Source: Microtetraspora sp. NBRC 13810
Lineage (GTDB): Bacteria; Actinomycetota; Actinomycetes; Streptosporangiales; Streptosporangiaceae
Length of the DNA: 64,000 nucleotides
Direction: 5' to 3'
Assembly (NCBI RefSeq): GCF_030268685.1
Contig: NZ_BSRQ01000008.1
Coordinates: 62,001-126,000, forward strand
In this document: positions 8,060-17,484 of the stretch, piece by piece
How positions within the stretch are numbered: position 1 is the first letter of the stretch
Layout: every line of letters starts with the position of its first letter
Made by a program: the position numbers and the translations under genes
The notes under the pieces: model-generated
Seen by the model: only the letters and a program-made list of their open reading frames with translations
The model's database searches: none
Told to the model about the DNA's origin: nothing

Positions 8060-8809
8060 GTGGCGCGGTCGACGCTGTACCAACAGGTGGCCTGGGAGTT
8101 GCGGCGGGCCATCTACTCCGGCGACCTCGGTCCCGGGGATCAGCTGCCGACCGAGGCCGACCTCATGCAGACACACGGCGTCAGCCGGAACACGGTGCGC
8201 CTCGCCCTCGGCGAGCTGGTGAACGAGGGGCTCGTCAGCCGCACCCCGAGGCGGGGCACGATCGTCCGCGCCCGCCGCCCGCTGCTGATGTACCCCCAGC
8301 GGGAGCTGGAGCCCCGGCCGTCCCGTGCGGCCCGGGAGGCGTTCGCCTTCGCGGTCTCCCAGGAGGGCCGCCGGCCGAGCCAGGTGATCGAGGTGGCCAT
8401 GGTGGAGCCGCCCGAGGACATCGCCATCCGGCTCGAACTCCCCGACGGCGGTCTCGCCGTGGTGCGCCGCCGGCTGCGTTTCGTGGACGGCCAGCCGTAC
8501 AACACGAACGACTCCTACTTCCCGCACGCGATCGTGGCGGAGTCGGAGATCGTGCACCCGTCGGACATCCTGCGCGGGGCGAACCGGGTCCTGGAGGAGC
8601 TGGGCCATCCGCAGGTGCGGGTGGTGGACGACATCTCCGCCCGGATGCCGACCCCGGTCGAGTCGCAGCGGCTCGAACTGGAGCCCGGCACGCCGGTCGT
8701 CGAGTACGTGCGGGTCGGTTACGACCCGCAGGGGCTGCCCGTCCGGGTGGCGGTGTCGGTGCTGCCCGCCGACAAGCATCTGATCAGATACGAGCTCGAA
8801 CGCCCCTGA
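8060..8809 (+). CDS. GntR family transcriptional regulator, HutC type (UTRA domain)
   Basis: A 249-residue repressor-type regulator. Residues 5-70 form the GntR winged helix (LPTEADLMQTHGVSRNTVRLAL, then LVSRTPRRGTIV). From about 95 the UTRA ligand-binding domain follows, with the typical VVRRRLRFVDGQPYNTNDSY and the closing VRVAVSVLPADKHLIRYEL. The effector is unknown; UTRA domains bind small molecules such as amino sugars or histidine intermediates. GTG at 8060 is chosen because AAAAGGGG precedes it, and the longer frame from 7898 has no homology. It probably controls itself and the divergent small gene. Confidence 0.88.
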   Translation: MARSTLYQQVAWELRRAIYSGDLGPGDQLPTEADLMQTHGVSRNTVRLALGELVNEGLVSRTPRRGTIVRARRPLLMYPQRELEPRPSRAAREAFAFAVSQEGRRPSQVIEVAMVEPPEDIAIRLELPDGGLAVVRRRLRFVDGQPYNTNDSYFPHAIVAESEIVHPSDILRGANRVLEELGHPQVRVVDDISARMPTPVESQRLELEPGTPVVEYVRVGYDPQGLPVRVAVSVLPADKHLIRYELERP

Positions 8810-8840
8810 TCGAGGGCCGTGCCCCGATAGCTGGTTTGCG

Positions 8841-8854
8841 TTTCCCGCGGGAAA
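8841..8854. repeat. 14-base perfect palindrome
   Basis: TTTCCCGCGGGAAA sits 32 bases after the GntR stop and 116 bases before the acetyltransferase start, and near-symmetry extends to GCG on both sides. It could be a protein-binding site or the core of a short terminator hairpin. The remaining 8810-8970 holds no gene. Confidence 0.5.
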
Positions 8855-8970
8855 GCGCTCGCTTGGTGCTGCACACTCCGAATTGTCCTATTTGTACCTG
8901 ACTTCGGCATGCCATCAGTCAGGCGCGCTCCGTAATCACTTCAGCACCGTAAGCACCGAAGGGATGAACC

Positions 8971-9588
8971 ATGCACGCGAACACCGCTCTGCACCCCCTG
9001 CCCCTCACGCTCCGCAACGCCGGCCACGCCGACCTTCCCGGCGTCCTCGCCCTGCTGGCGGAGGCGGCCGAGTGGCTGCACCGGCGCGGCGTACGGCAGT
9101 GGCCGCTCGGCGGGTTCGGCGCCGAGCGCATCGAGCCGCTCATCGACGAGTCCGTCCTCTACGTGCTGGACGCCCCCGGCGCCCGGCACGGCGGGGAGGG
9201 GCCCGTCGCGGTCGTCGCCGTCGACGAGCACGCCGACCCGGAGTTCTGGACCGGGGACGACGACCCGGCCGCCGCGCTCTACGTGCACAAGCTGGCCGTC
9301 GCCCGGTCGCTGTCCGGGCGGGGGGTGGGGGACGTCCTGCTCGACTGGGCCGGCCTGCTCGCCCTCGCGGGCGGCAAGCGCTGGCTGCGCCTGGACTGCG
9401 CCAAGGGCAACCGGGGGCTGCAGGACTACTACCGGAGCCGGCGCTTCGGCCACGTCCGCACGGTGGACCTGCCGCACCGGGCCTCGGGCGCGCTGTTCCA
9501 GCGCGGGGCCGGGGTCGCCGCCGCGGGCGAACCGGGCGTCGTGGTCCTCGACCGTACGGCCGAGCGCCCCGCACTCGTGGGCGCCTGA
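8971..9588 (+). CDS. GNAT family N-acetyltransferase
   Basis: A 205-residue acetyl-CoA dependent acetyltransferase. The N-terminal TLRNAGHADLPGVLALLAEAAEWL is a typical first strand and helix. ALYVHKLAVARSLSGRGVGDVLLDWA near 110-135 is motif A, with the pyrophosphate-binding RSLSGRGVG. LDCAKGNRGLQDYYRSRRFGHV is motif B, with the YYRSRRF end common to this group. Start at 8971 follows AAGGGATG. The acceptor substrate is unknown. It is monocistronic by spacing. Confidence 0.85.
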   Translation: MHANTALHPLPLTLRNAGHADLPGVLALLAEAAEWLHRRGVRQWPLGGFGAERIEPLIDESVLYVLDAPGARHGGEGPVAVVAVDEHADPEFWTGDDDPAAALYVHKLAVARSLSGRGVGDVLLDWAGLLALAGGKRWLRLDCAKGNRGLQDYYRSRRFGHVRTVDLPHRASGALFQRGAGVAAAGEPGVVVLDRTAERPALVGA

Positions 9589-9667
9589 CCGCGCTCCACC
9601 CGAGTTCGGACCCCTTTTAGGGACGTACGTTACACGTGGTGCAAACCCCACCCGATAGCCTCAACTC

Positions 9668-10348
9668 ATGACCGGATCCCTGCTTGAGGTGATCGCGCTC
9701 GACGTCCGAGACGCCGTCGCCGCCGAGAAGGGCGGCGCCGACCGCCTGGAGATCGTCACCGACATGGCGTCGGACGGTCTCACCCCGGCGGCCGAGACGG
9801 TGGCCGCGATCGCCAGGGAGTGCGCCCTGCCGCAGATGGTGATGCTGCGGCCGGGGCCGGGATTCAGGGCCACGGACGAGGTGGTCGAGGGCCTGCGCGG
9901 GGATGCGCGGGCCCTCGCCGAGGCGGGCGCGGCGGGCTTCGTGTTCGGGTTCCTCGACGAGGCGGGCGCGGTCGACCTCGCCGCCACCGAGGCGCTCATC
10001 CACGCCGTCGCGCCGCTGCCGTGGACCTTCCACCGCGCGGTGGACCACGCGGCCGACGTCCAGGCCGGCTGGCGGGCCGTGCGGCTGCTGCCGAACCTCG
10101 CCACCGTGCTCACCGCGGGCGCGCCCGGCGGCGTGCGGGACGGGCTCGGCGTGCTGCGCACCAGGTCGGGCGCGGGTGACGCGCCGCTGATCCTGGCCGG
10201 CGGCGGGCTCAAGCGGCACCACGTGCCGGTCCTGCTGGACTACGGCGTACGGGCCTTCCACGTCGGCGGAGCCGTCCGCCACTCCTGGTCCGACCCGGTG
10301 GACCCGGAGCTCGTCGGCGAGTGGCGCTCCCTCATCGACCAGGAGTGA
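9668..10348 (+). CDS. cutC: CutC family copper homeostasis protein
   Basis: A 226-residue TIM-barrel protein of the CutC family, linked to copper homeostasis in E. coli, though its chemistry is unproven. Diagnostic elements are LLEVIALDVRDAVAAEKGGADRLEI at the N-terminus (EK-GGADR-E), MLRPGPGF near 58, GFVFGFLD near 94, and WTFHRAVDHAAD near 118. It starts at ATG 9668 and overlaps the 3' end of the convergent DUF6986 gene by 17 bases. No copper-box motif was noticed upstream. Confidence 0.88.
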   Translation: MTGSLLEVIALDVRDAVAAEKGGADRLEIVTDMASDGLTPAAETVAAIARECALPQMVMLRPGPGFRATDEVVEGLRGDARALAEAGAAGFVFGFLDEAGAVDLAATEALIHAVAPLPWTFHRAVDHAADVQAGWRAVRLLPNLATVLTAGAPGGVRDGLGVLRTRSGAGDAPLILAGGGLKRHHVPVLLDYGVRAFHVGGAVRHSWSDPVDPELVGEWRSLIDQE

Positions 10349-11567
10349 GCGGCACCGCCCCAGCCCCGGCCCCGTCGGCTGCCGCTGCCTCGCCGAGCGC
10401 GTGCGCGGCCCGGCCGAGCGCGGCGGACAGCGACCTGATCGTGGCCGGCTCGTCCAGCAGGCCGTCCCCGGCCGCCCGCCGCTCCTGCCAGGCGCGCACC
10501 CGCCCGGCGTAGCCGGCCATCGGGGCCAGGTGGAAGGCGTACGTCGCCGCGTACCTGCTGACCAGGTGCGAAGGATGCATGTCCCAGCCCTGGTAGAACC
10601 CGTGCGCCAGCGAGTGGCCGATCAGCCGCGCGTGCCTGCGCCACAGGGCGTGGACGTCGTGCGCGGAGTCGGTGGCGGGCTCCGCGGCCAGCGAGCCGTC
10701 CGACAGCTCCACCCCGGTCCCGGCGAAGACCGTCTGCATCACGTGCCGGGCGTGGTCGCACGCCGGATGGTCCAGCCGCTGCTCGTGCGGGGGCAGCCCG
10801 CAGGCGGCGGTGTAGTCGAACACGCCGAAGTGCGCCGCCGCGAGCCGCCCGCCGAGCGAGGGCACCAGTCCGGGCGAGCGGTGCAGGAACAACACGGTCT
10901 GCGGCGCCTCCACCTGGATCTCGAACCGCAGCGTCCCCGGCGCGAGCGCCAGCCCGCGCTCCAGCTCCGCCAGGCAGGCCGCGAACTGGCCGAGATAGCC
11001 CTCCATGAGCACCTTGGGGAAGGTGACCGTGAAACCGGGCGGCAGCAGCCCGGCCCGCTCCACGAGGGCGGTCAGGAAGACGTCCAGCGTGCGGACGGAG
11101 CGGCCGGGGTCGCCGTCCGCGAACGACTTGACCCGCGGCCCCCACCGGCGCGGCAGCGTACCCTCGGCGTGCATGGCGGCCACCGACACCGCGGCGGCCG
11201 CCGCGTCCGCGTCCTCGCGCGCCGGGTCGCACACGCCGTAACCGTCCTCGAAGTCGATCCGCAGGTCCTCGACCGGCTCGGCGGCGAGCTTCGCCGCGAC
11301 CCGGTCGTGCACCGCGCGGGCCAGGTCACCGGGCACCCCGAACAGCTCGGCGAGGACCTCCGGCCCGGCCAGATGGGCGCCGAACAGCGCCGAGGCCGCC
11401 CGCCCCCACTCGGCCACCGTGCCGGCGGAGAAGACGTCGGCCGGCACGTAGACGGTGTGCACCGGCTGCCAGGCGGGCTCCCGGGCAGGATAGAGGGCCG
11501 ACTGCTCGGCGAAGAGGCGCTCGAAGCCGGGGATGTGGGCCAGGGGGTCGGGAAGCGTGACGCGCAT
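10332..11567 (-). CDS. DUF6986 / aldolase-citrate lyase superfamily protein
   Basis: A 411-residue protein that looks like the HpcH/HpaI or CitE-type aldolase superfamily, in the group now called DUF6986. Supporting elements are LRIDFEDGYG with the metal-site acidic residues, PRVKSFAD with a basic substrate residue, RFEIQVEAPQT and HFGVFDYTAACG. Some actinomycetes carry this family near purine or allantoin catabolic genes, but none are near here, so the role is open. It starts at 11567, where homology begins, and lies 17 bases downstream of the reductase gene, so the two are probably co-transcribed. Confidence 0.72.
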   Translation of the reverse strand: MRVTLPDPLAHIPGFERLFAEQSALYPAREPAWQPVHTVYVPADVFSAGTVAEWGRAASALFGAHLAGPEVLAELFGVPGDLARAVHDRVAAKLAAEPVEDLRIDFEDGYGVCDPAREDADAAAAAVSVAAMHAEGTLPRRWGPRVKSFADGDPGRSVRTLDVFLTALVERAGLLPPGFTVTFPKVLMEGYLGQFAACLAELERGLALAPGTLRFEIQVEAPQTVLFLHRSPGLVPSLGGRLAAAHFGVFDYTAACGLPPHEQRLDHPACDHARHVMQTVFAGTGVELSDGSLAAEPATDSAHDVHALWRRHARLIGHSLAHGFYQGWDMHPSHLVSRYAATYAFHLAPMAGYAGRVRAWQERRAAGDGLLDEPATIRSLSAALGRAAHALGEAAAADGAGAGAVPLTPGR

Positions 11568-11584
11568 GATCGTGATCTGCCCGC

Positions 11585-12892
11585 CTAGTCCCGCTCGCAT
11601 GCGGCCAGCAGCGCGCGAAGGCCGGCGAGCTTGACCCGGTCGCCGCGGCCGAGGGTGCGGGCCAGCTCGGCCTCCGCCGCCTCGATCAGGAGCCACTCCT
11701 TGTAGGTCACCGGCCGCACGCCCCGCTCGGCCAGCAGGTCGTCCAGCGCCGGGCCCTCGACGGGCTCCCGGCCGGCCGCGTCGGCGAGCAGGGTGCGCAC
11801 GGTCTCGGCCGCGTCGGACTTGTTGGTGCCGATCACGCCGGTGGGGCCGCGCTTGAGCCAGCCCGCGACGTACTGGCCGGGGGCGACCCTGCCCTCGGTG
11901 TTGGGCACGGTGCTCGTGGCCGGGTCGAAGGGCACGCCGGGCAGCGGCACGCTCTGGTAGCCGACCGAGCGCAGCACCATGCCGACCGGCAGCGTCTCGA
12001 ACTCGCCGGTGCCGGTCACCCGCCCGTCGGCGAGCACCGTGCGCTCCAGCCTGATCGCCTCCACCCGTTCCGAGCCGAGGATCTCCACCGGGCGCATCCA
12101 GAACCGCACGTCCAGCAGCCGCGGGCGGCCTTCGGGGGCCCGCCGCGCCCAGCCGCGCAGGACCTCCACGTTGCCCCTGATCTGCCGGGACAGCGCGGAG
12201 ACATCCGTGTCACCGGCCTCCTCCGGGCGCACCCGGACGTCGGCGTTCCTCAGCTCGCCCAGCTCACGCAGCTCCTTGAGGGTGAACTTGGCGTGTTCGG
12301 GACCCCGGCGGCCGATCATGTGCACGGCCCTGACCCGGCTGCCCTCCAGCCGGGCGAGCACCTCCTGCGGCACGTCGGTCGCGCTCAGCTCGGCGGCCGT
12401 CTTGGCGAGGATGCGCACCACGTCCACCGCCACGTTGCCGACGCCGATCACCGCGACGTCGGTGCTGTCCAGGGTGAACGCGTCGCCGGGCACGTCGGGG
12501 TGCCCGCAGTACCAGTTGACGAAGTCGGTGGCGGCCACGCTGCCCGGGAGGTCCTCGCCCGGGATGCCCATCCGCCGGTCCACCATCGCGCCGGTGCAGT
12601 AGATCACGGCGTCGTAGCAGCGGGCGAGGTCGGCGACGGTGACGTCGCGGCCCAGCTCGATCCCGCCGAGGAAGCGCACCCCCGGCAGCTCCAGGACCCT
12701 GCGCAGGTAGCCGGCGATCGACTTGATCGAGGTGTGGTCGGGCGCGACGCCGTACCGGACCAGCCCGTACGGCGTGGGCAGCCGCTCCAGGACGTCGACC
12801 TCGACCTGACCGGTCCCGGCCTGCCTGGTCAGGGCCTCGGCCGCGTAGATCCCGGCGGGACCCGAGCCTATGATCGCCACACGGAGCGGCAC
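11585..12892 (-). CDS. ferredoxin/adrenodoxin-type NADP reductase (FprA-like)
   Basis: A 435-residue flavoprotein that passes electrons between NADP(H) and a ferredoxin. The FAD site is GSGPAG at 9-14, followed by ERLPTPYGLVRYGVAPDH, the signature of FprA/adrenodoxin reductase. The NADP site is VIGVGNVAVDV, with Arg residues in IGRRGPEHAKFT. GWLKRGPTGVIGTNK near the C-terminus completes the FAD site. The GTG start at 12892 has GAGGAGG just upstream. No ferredoxin domain or gene is attached, so the partner is elsewhere. It is the first gene of a two-gene unit with DUF6986. Confidence 0.92.
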   Translation of the reverse strand: MPLRVAIIGSGPAGIYAAEALTRQAGTGQVEVDVLERLPTPYGLVRYGVAPDHTSIKSIAGYLRRVLELPGVRFLGGIELGRDVTVADLARCYDAVIYCTGAMVDRRMGIPGEDLPGSVAATDFVNWYCGHPDVPGDAFTLDSTDVAVIGVGNVAVDVVRILAKTAAELSATDVPQEVLARLEGSRVRAVHMIGRRGPEHAKFTLKELRELGELRNADVRVRPEEAGDTDVSALSRQIRGNVEVLRGWARRAPEGRPRLLDVRFWMRPVEILGSERVEAIRLERTVLADGRVTGTGEFETLPVGMVLRSVGYQSVPLPGVPFDPATSTVPNTEGRVAPGQYVAGWLKRGPTGVIGTNKSDAAETVRTLLADAAGREPVEGPALDDLLAERGVRPVTYKEWLLIEAAEAELARTLGRGDRVKLAGLRALLAACERD

Positions 12893-13116
12893 GTGAGCCT
12901 CCTCACCTCGGCGGGTCGCGACAGCCGTGCCGGCGATTGTGATCACCGCCCGCACGTGCTACCAGACGCGGCCCGGACGTTCATCGACGTGTCCCCGATC
13001 GTCTTCCACTCCCGAACATATCTCCTGCGGCGCCGCGTGCCAGGCAAGCGCTCGACCGGTATCCGTGGTGGCGGAGGGCTTGCGGGAAAGGGGGCGCCAC
13101 ATCAGAGTGGGATCTC

Positions 13117-13524
13117 GTGGGTGCTGAGAAACGGCGAGGGGCGGACGCGCGGCGTTTCGAGGCGCTCGGGCGGGTGATGGCGGCGCTGGCGACCGAGGCC
13201 GAGATCCTTGAGTCGTGCCGCGACCTGACCTGGTGGCGGAGCGCCGGCCGCGGCTGGCGGATCGAGTGGCGGGACGGGCCGTGCGCCTCGGAGGTCGCCG
13301 CGTTGCTGGCCGGGCCGGGCGCCTCCGCGGTCGTGCGGGGCGAGGCCACCAGGGGCTCGGCCGAGGTCGAGGTGCTGGGCGTGCCGTTCGAGCTGCGCGC
13401 GGTGGACCCGCTCGGCAGCGACCGGGTGATGGCCCGCCGCGGCCTGTGGCGGCTGGCCGAGGCGCTCGACACCAGCCGGCCCACCACCGCCCGGCACCCC
13501 TGGGAGGAATTGCTCGGCGGTTGA
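13117..13524 (+). CDS. hypothetical protein
   Basis: A 135-residue soluble protein not recognised. It is mixed alpha/beta by eye, with DLTWWRSAGRGWRIEWRDGPC, then EVEVLGVPFELRAVDPLG, then an Arg-rich helix ending HPWEELLGG. The GC-rich third positions and good length support a real gene, although the ribosome site before the GTG is weak. It is divergent from the reductase (224 bases between, no other gene seen) and 93 bases before the membrane protein, which may be in the same unit. Confidence 0.6.
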   Translation: MGAEKRRGADARRFEALGRVMAALATEAEILESCRDLTWWRSAGRGWRIEWRDGPCASEVAALLAGPGASAVVRGEATRGSAEVEVLGVPFELRAVDPLGSDRVMARRGLWRLAEALDTSRPTTARHPWEELLGG

Positions 13525-13617
13525 CGGCTTTCGCGATGTAGTTGGAATTCGCGCATTTGACGCTCGTATATCCTCATTGCAGGCATTACGGGGGATGCCT
13601 GGTGATGATGGGCAGAA

Positions 13618-14268
13618 ATGCGTATGAAGTATGACTTGGACGACGAAACCGATCTTGTCAGGTTCGACCGGCGGCAGAGCCGCATTCAGCGCCACATGCT
13701 CGTGGCATTCGCCCTGGGGCTGGCCTTCGGGGTCGCGGGGGCGGTGGTCCAGCACACCGGGCTCAGCCAGGTCCAGGCGGTGTTCGATCCTTACGCCTAC
13801 TTCCTGCTGAGCGCGATCGTCGGCGCCACCGCGTCCGGCCCCGGCTGGGCCGTGCTGTCCAGCCTGCTGTCCACGGTGACGCCCGCGGTGTTCGCACTGG
13901 CCGGCGCCGCGCTGCTGGAGGGTTACGAGACGGACGTCTGGAGCCGCGGACCCTCCGGCGCCGACCTGATCCTGCTCGCCGTCTTCTGCTACGGCGTCTT
14001 CGCCTACGCGGCGCGCAGGGACGGCTACTGGGCCGACCTGCTGGCCGGCGTGCTCGGCGGGCTGCTGCTGGCGAACCTGCTGGACAAGGCCGTGCTCGGC
14101 CTGCTGCGGTACGTTCCGGACTTCTGGCCGGGGCCCGCGCTCGCGGTCGCCGTACCGGTGATCGGGATGGTGCTCTTCCTGCGCCGCGGGCTCGCCGCCC
14201 GGCTGCGCGGGCTCGCGGTCGCACTGGCCATGCCCGGGGCACTCATCCTCATCGCCCCGGTCGTCTAG
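13618..14268 (+). CDS. polytopic membrane protein, unknown function
   Basis: A 216-residue protein with an acidic, charged N-terminal tail (about 1-28) and five or six hydrophobic segments, near 30-50, 58-75, 80-100, 118-135, 140-160 and 175-215. The positive-inside rule suits a cytoplasmic N-terminus (RRQSRIQRH). No transporter or enzyme motif was seen. It begins at ATG 13618, with a second ATG two codons later. It lies 64 bases before proS on the same strand, which hints at, but does not prove, shared transcription. Confidence 0.7.
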   Translation: MRMKYDLDDETDLVRFDRRQSRIQRHMLVAFALGLAFGVAGAVVQHTGLSQVQAVFDPYAYFLLSAIVGATASGPGWAVLSSLLSTVTPAVFALAGAALLEGYETDVWSRGPSGADLILLAVFCYGVFAYAARRDGYWADLLAGVLGGLLLANLLDKAVLGLLRYVPDFWPGPALAVAVPVIGMVLFLRRGLAARLRGLAVALAMPGALILIAPVV

Positions 14269-14332
14269 CCGATAGCCTGTAACCCTTCACCGGCCCGCGT
14301 CCCGGGCCGCCGCTTCGAGCAGGGAGTCAGCC

Positions 14333-16075
14333 GTGTTGCTGCGCATGTCGTCGTTGTTTCTTCGCACCCTGCGGGACGACCCGGCAGACGCGGAGGTCCC
14401 GAGCCACAAACTGCTGGTCCGCGCCGGTTACGTGCGCAGGGTCGCGCCCGGCGTCTACTCCTGGCTGCCGCTCGGCAAGCTGGTCCTGGACAACGTCGGC
14501 CGCGTCGTCCGCGAGGAGATGAACCGGATGGGCGGCCAGGAGGTCCTGCTGCCCGCGCTGCTGCCCCGCGAGTACTACGAGGCCACCGGCCGCTGGACGG
14601 AGTACGGCGACACGCTGTTCCGGCTCCAGGACCGCAAGGGCGCCGACTATCTGCTCGGCCCCACGCACGAGGAGATGTTCACCGACATGGTCAAGGGGGA
14701 GTATTCCTCCTACAAAGACTTCCCGGTGATTCTTTATCAGATCCAGACGAAATACCGTGACGAGGCCCGGCCGAGGGCCGGCATTCTGCGCGGTCGCGAA
14801 TTCGTCATGAAGGACTCCTACTCCTTCGACCTCGACGACGACGGCCTCAAGCGCTCCTACGAGCAGCACCGCGAGGCGTACATCAGGATCTTCGAGCGGC
14901 TCGGCATCGACTACAAGATCGTCTTCGCGATGTCCGGCGCCATGGGCGGATCGGCCTCCGAGGAGTTCCTCGCCCCCTGCGCCACCGGCGAGGACACCTT
15001 CGTCGCCTGCCACAACTGCGGTTACGCCGCCAACGCCGAGGCGGTCACCACGCCGGCCCCGCCCGCGGTCCCCGCCGGGCGCCCGGCGATGCGCGTGCTC
15101 GACACCCCCGGCACCCCGACCATCGAGACCCTGGTCGACTACGTCAACGAGCACTTCGGCCTCGGCGTCACCGCCGCCGACACGCTCAAGAACATCGTCG
15201 TCAAGGTGGGCACCCCCGGCTCGGACAAGACCGAGGTGCTGGTCATCGGCGTCCCCGGCGACCGGGAGGTGGACTTCAAGCGGCTGGAGGCGGCGCTCTC
15301 CCCGGGCATCCCGGAGATCTTCGAGGCGGCCGACTTCGAGAAGCACCCCGGCCTGGTCCGCGGCTACATCGGACCGCAGGTGCTGAAGGACCTCGGGATC
15401 ACCTACCTCGTGGACCCGCGCGTGGTCACCGGCTCCGCCTGGGTCACCGGCGCCAACGAGCCGGGCAGGCACGCCGCCGACGTCGTCGCCGGCCGCGACT
15501 TCACCCCCGACGGCACCATCGAGGCGGCCGAGGTCCGGGCCGGCGACGAGTGCCCGCGCTGCGGCTCGCCGCTGTCCATCGACCGCGGCATCGAGATCGG
15601 GCACATCTTCCAGCTCGGCCGCAAGTACGCCGACGCCGCCCAGCTCGACGCGCTCGGCCCCGACGGCAAGCCGATCCGGGTCACCATGGGCTCCTACGGC
15701 GTCGGCGTCTCCCGCGCCGTGGCCGTGATCGCCGAGCAGCGGCACGACGAGCTCGGCCTGGTCTGGCCGCGCGAGATCGCCCCCGCCGACGTGCACATCG
15801 TCGGCACCGGCAAGGAGAACCAGGTCGAGGTGGCCCTCCAGCTCGCCGGCGAGCTGGAGCGGCTCGGCCTGCGGGTGCTCTGCGACGACCGGCCCGGCGT
15901 CTCGCCCGGCGTCAAGTTCAAGGACGCCGAGCTGCTCGGCGTGCCGACCATCGTGATCATCGGCCGCGGTCTCGCGCAGGGCGTGATCGAGCTGCGCGAC
16001 CGCGTCAGCGGCGTGAAGGAGGAGGTCCCGCTCGACGGGGCCGCAGCCAGGATCGCCGCCGCCTGCGCCGGCTGA
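14333..16075 (+). CDS. proS: prolyl-tRNA synthetase
   Basis: Charges tRNA-Pro with proline in the cytoplasm. The 580-aa length and order fit the bacterial type with a YbaK-like editing domain inserted between motifs 2 and 3. Residues 20-220 form the class II core (motif 2 [12 protein letters not shown]), about 225-385 the editing insert, then motif 3 ([15 protein letters not shown]). The C-terminal anticodon domain starts near 480 ([10 protein letters not shown]). The GTG start is preceded by AGGGAG. A short zinc-like pair, CPRCG, lies near 405. It is monocistronic or follows the membrane gene, and is convergent with the ferritin-like gene. Confidence 0.96.
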   Translation: MLLRMSSLFLRTLRDDPADAEVPSHKLLVRAGYVRRVAPGVYSWLPLGKLVLDNVGRVVREEMNRMGGQEVLLPALLPREYYEATGRWTEYGDTLFRLQDRKGADYLLGPTHEEMFTDMVKGEYSSYKDFPVILYQIQTKYRDEARPRAGILRGREFVMKDSYSFDLDDDGLKRSYEQHREAYIRIFERLGIDYKIVFAMSGAMGGSASEEFLAPCATGEDTFVACHNCGYAANAEAVTTPAPPAVPAGRPAMRVLDTPGTPTIETLVDYVNEHFGLGVTAADTLKNIVVKVGTPGSDKTEVLVIGVPGDREVDFKRLEAALSPGIPEIFEAADFEKHPGLVRGYIGPQVLKDLGITYLVDPRVVTGSAWVTGANEPGRHAADVVAGRDFTPDGTIEAAEVRAGDECPRCGSPLSIDRGIEIGHIFQLGRKYADAAQLDALGPDGKPIRVTMGSYGVGVSRAVAVIAEQRHDELGLVWPREIAPADVHIVGTGKENQVEVALQLAGELERLGLRVLCDDRPGVSPGVKFKDAELLGVPTIVIIGRGLAQGVIELRDRVSGVKEEVPLDGAAARIAAACAG

Positions 16076-16093
16076 CGCCCGCGCCCCCGGCGC

Positions 16094-16570
16094 CTACTGA
16101 CCGCTCCGCGACGGCCGCGGAGTGGCCGGAGGCGCCGGGGCCGGTGTGCGGGCGGTCGACGGGGCGGGGAAGCCGGGCAGCGCGGCGATCGCCGGGCGGA
16201 AGCCGTAGGACCTCGTGACCGACTCCTGCATGGCCAGGGCGGCGAGCCGCCGCATGGACGGCTCGCCGGCCGCCGCCAGCTCCAGATAGGCGCTCGTCAC
16301 GCCGTCCTCCACCATCGCGGCCAGCCGGGCCGCCTCGGCGGACGTGCCGGGCGTGAACGGCACGGCGTAGGACGGCAGGGCCTCCGGCGGGGTGCCGCCA
16401 CGGGCGAGGATGAGCCCGCGGAGCTGGTCGCGCCTGGCCCGGTGCGCGTTGAAGGCCGCGATGGCCTCCGTGCGCAGGCCGCCGCTCGTCCGCGCGCAGA
16501 CGAGGCCGTAGGCGTAGACCGCCGCGTGCTCGGCCGCCAGGGCCTTGACGAGTTCGTTCAGCCCGTTCAT
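16094..16570 (-). CDS. ferritin-like (DUF4439) cytoplasmic protein
   Basis: A 158-residue helical protein of the ferritin-like DUF4439 type. The helices begin ALAAEHAAVYAYGLV and FNAHRARRDQLRGLI, giving the E-xx-H and H-x-x-x-D style residues seen in these bundles, and YLELAAAGEPSMRRLAALAMQESVTR forms the second pair. The C-terminal 25 residues are a Pro/Ala tail. Iron binding is not shown. The start at 16570 has GAGGTGACC before it, and ATG 16606 is an alternative. It lies 115 bases downstream of the lipoprotein gene, which seems to be a diverged partner. Confidence 0.75.
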   Translation of the reverse strand: MNGLNELVKALAAEHAAVYAYGLVCARTSGGLRTEAIAAFNAHRARRDQLRGLILARGGTPPEALPSYAVPFTPGTSAEAARLAAMVEDGVTSAYLELAAAGEPSMRRLAALAMQESVTRSYGFRPAIAALPGFPAPSTARTPAPAPPATPRPSRSGQ

Positions 16571-16685
16571 GGTCACCTCGGCGGGTCCGGGTCTCGGCGC
16601 GGTCATGAGGCCGTCCCAGGGCCCGTCACGGCGCCTCCCGCGGGGTTTCTCGCCGCGCCCGCCACCCGGCCGCTCACCCGGCCGC

Positions 16686-17201
16686 TCATGACGGCTCCGA
16701 CAGGGCGTGGGCGTGCGCCGCCTCGCACGCGCCGATGCTGGCGAGGAGCTGCGCCAGAGGCGGTGAGACCTTGCCGAGCTGCTCCACCCGGGAGGCGGCG
16801 GCCCTGCTCTCGGCCTTGCGCAGCTCGCGCACCGTCACTCTCGCGGGCGGCGAGGGCGTGGCCGTGACGCCGGGGCTGACAGCGGGAGTGCCGGTGGGAG
16901 CGCCGGTGGACGCGGCCATCCGGGCGACCGGCGGCAGGCGCCGCCTCAGCTCGGCCAGGTGGACCTCGTGACGCTGCTGGAAGGGCCGCAGCCCGGCGTC
17001 GCCGGCGACCGCCTCCCGGTAGAGCGCGATCGTCCGCTCCTTCTCCGCGACGAGCTCCTTGAGCAGCTCGACCTCCGGGTCGGGCGGCTTCGGCGGCGGT
17101 GGCGCGGCTTCGGTCTCCACGCAGCCGGCCAGCGGCACGGCGGCCAGGCCGAGGACGCCTCCGCGCAGCAGGACGCGCCGGGTGAGGCGAGGCGGACGCA
17201 C
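16686..17201 (-). CDS. Tat/lipobox secreted ferritin-like protein
   Basis: A 171-residue predicted lipoprotein. The N-terminus has a twin-arginine stretch (LTRRVLLRGG) and a lipobox LAGC, with Cys near 27. After a Pro-rich linker, the helical region LLKELVAEKERTIALYREAV and RHEVHLAELRRRLP matches the DUF4439/ferritin-like plan. The last helix carries ACEAAHAHAL. Expected to be attached to the outer face of the membrane. GTG 17201 follows GGGAGG. It pairs with the cytoplasmic protein downstream, and this pair between proS and rimP is a known actinobacterial neighbourhood. Substrate or metal is unproven. Confidence 0.75.
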   Translation of the reverse strand: MRPPRLTRRVLLRGGVLGLAAVPLAGCVETEAAPPPPKPPDPEVELLKELVAEKERTIALYREAVAGDAGLRPFQQRHEVHLAELRRRLPPVARMAASTGAPTGTPAVSPGVTATPSPPARVTVRELRKAESRAAASRVEQLGKVSPPLAQLLASIGACEAAHAHALSEPS

Positions 17202-17484
17202 GGGTGGGCCTCCCTGGAGCGCGGGACGGTCAGGTGTCTCGTCGCCGGCTCTCGCGGAGGCTCCCCGGTGGCCTTCCGGCGAAGCGGCCCGGGTGCCCGT
17301 CCGCGGACGGCGCCGACGCATCTAGCATCGTACGGCGCGCCACCGGGTGAATGGCCTCGCCGGATGATCGGCGTGGCGGGCTCGCCGCACGAGTGGCGCT
17401 CTTTCCATGCCTGGGTGTGGATAGGCTGGTAAACCGCATGGGCGAGGTGCGCCCGGCTAAGATCGTGACAAATGGGAGGTCGGC

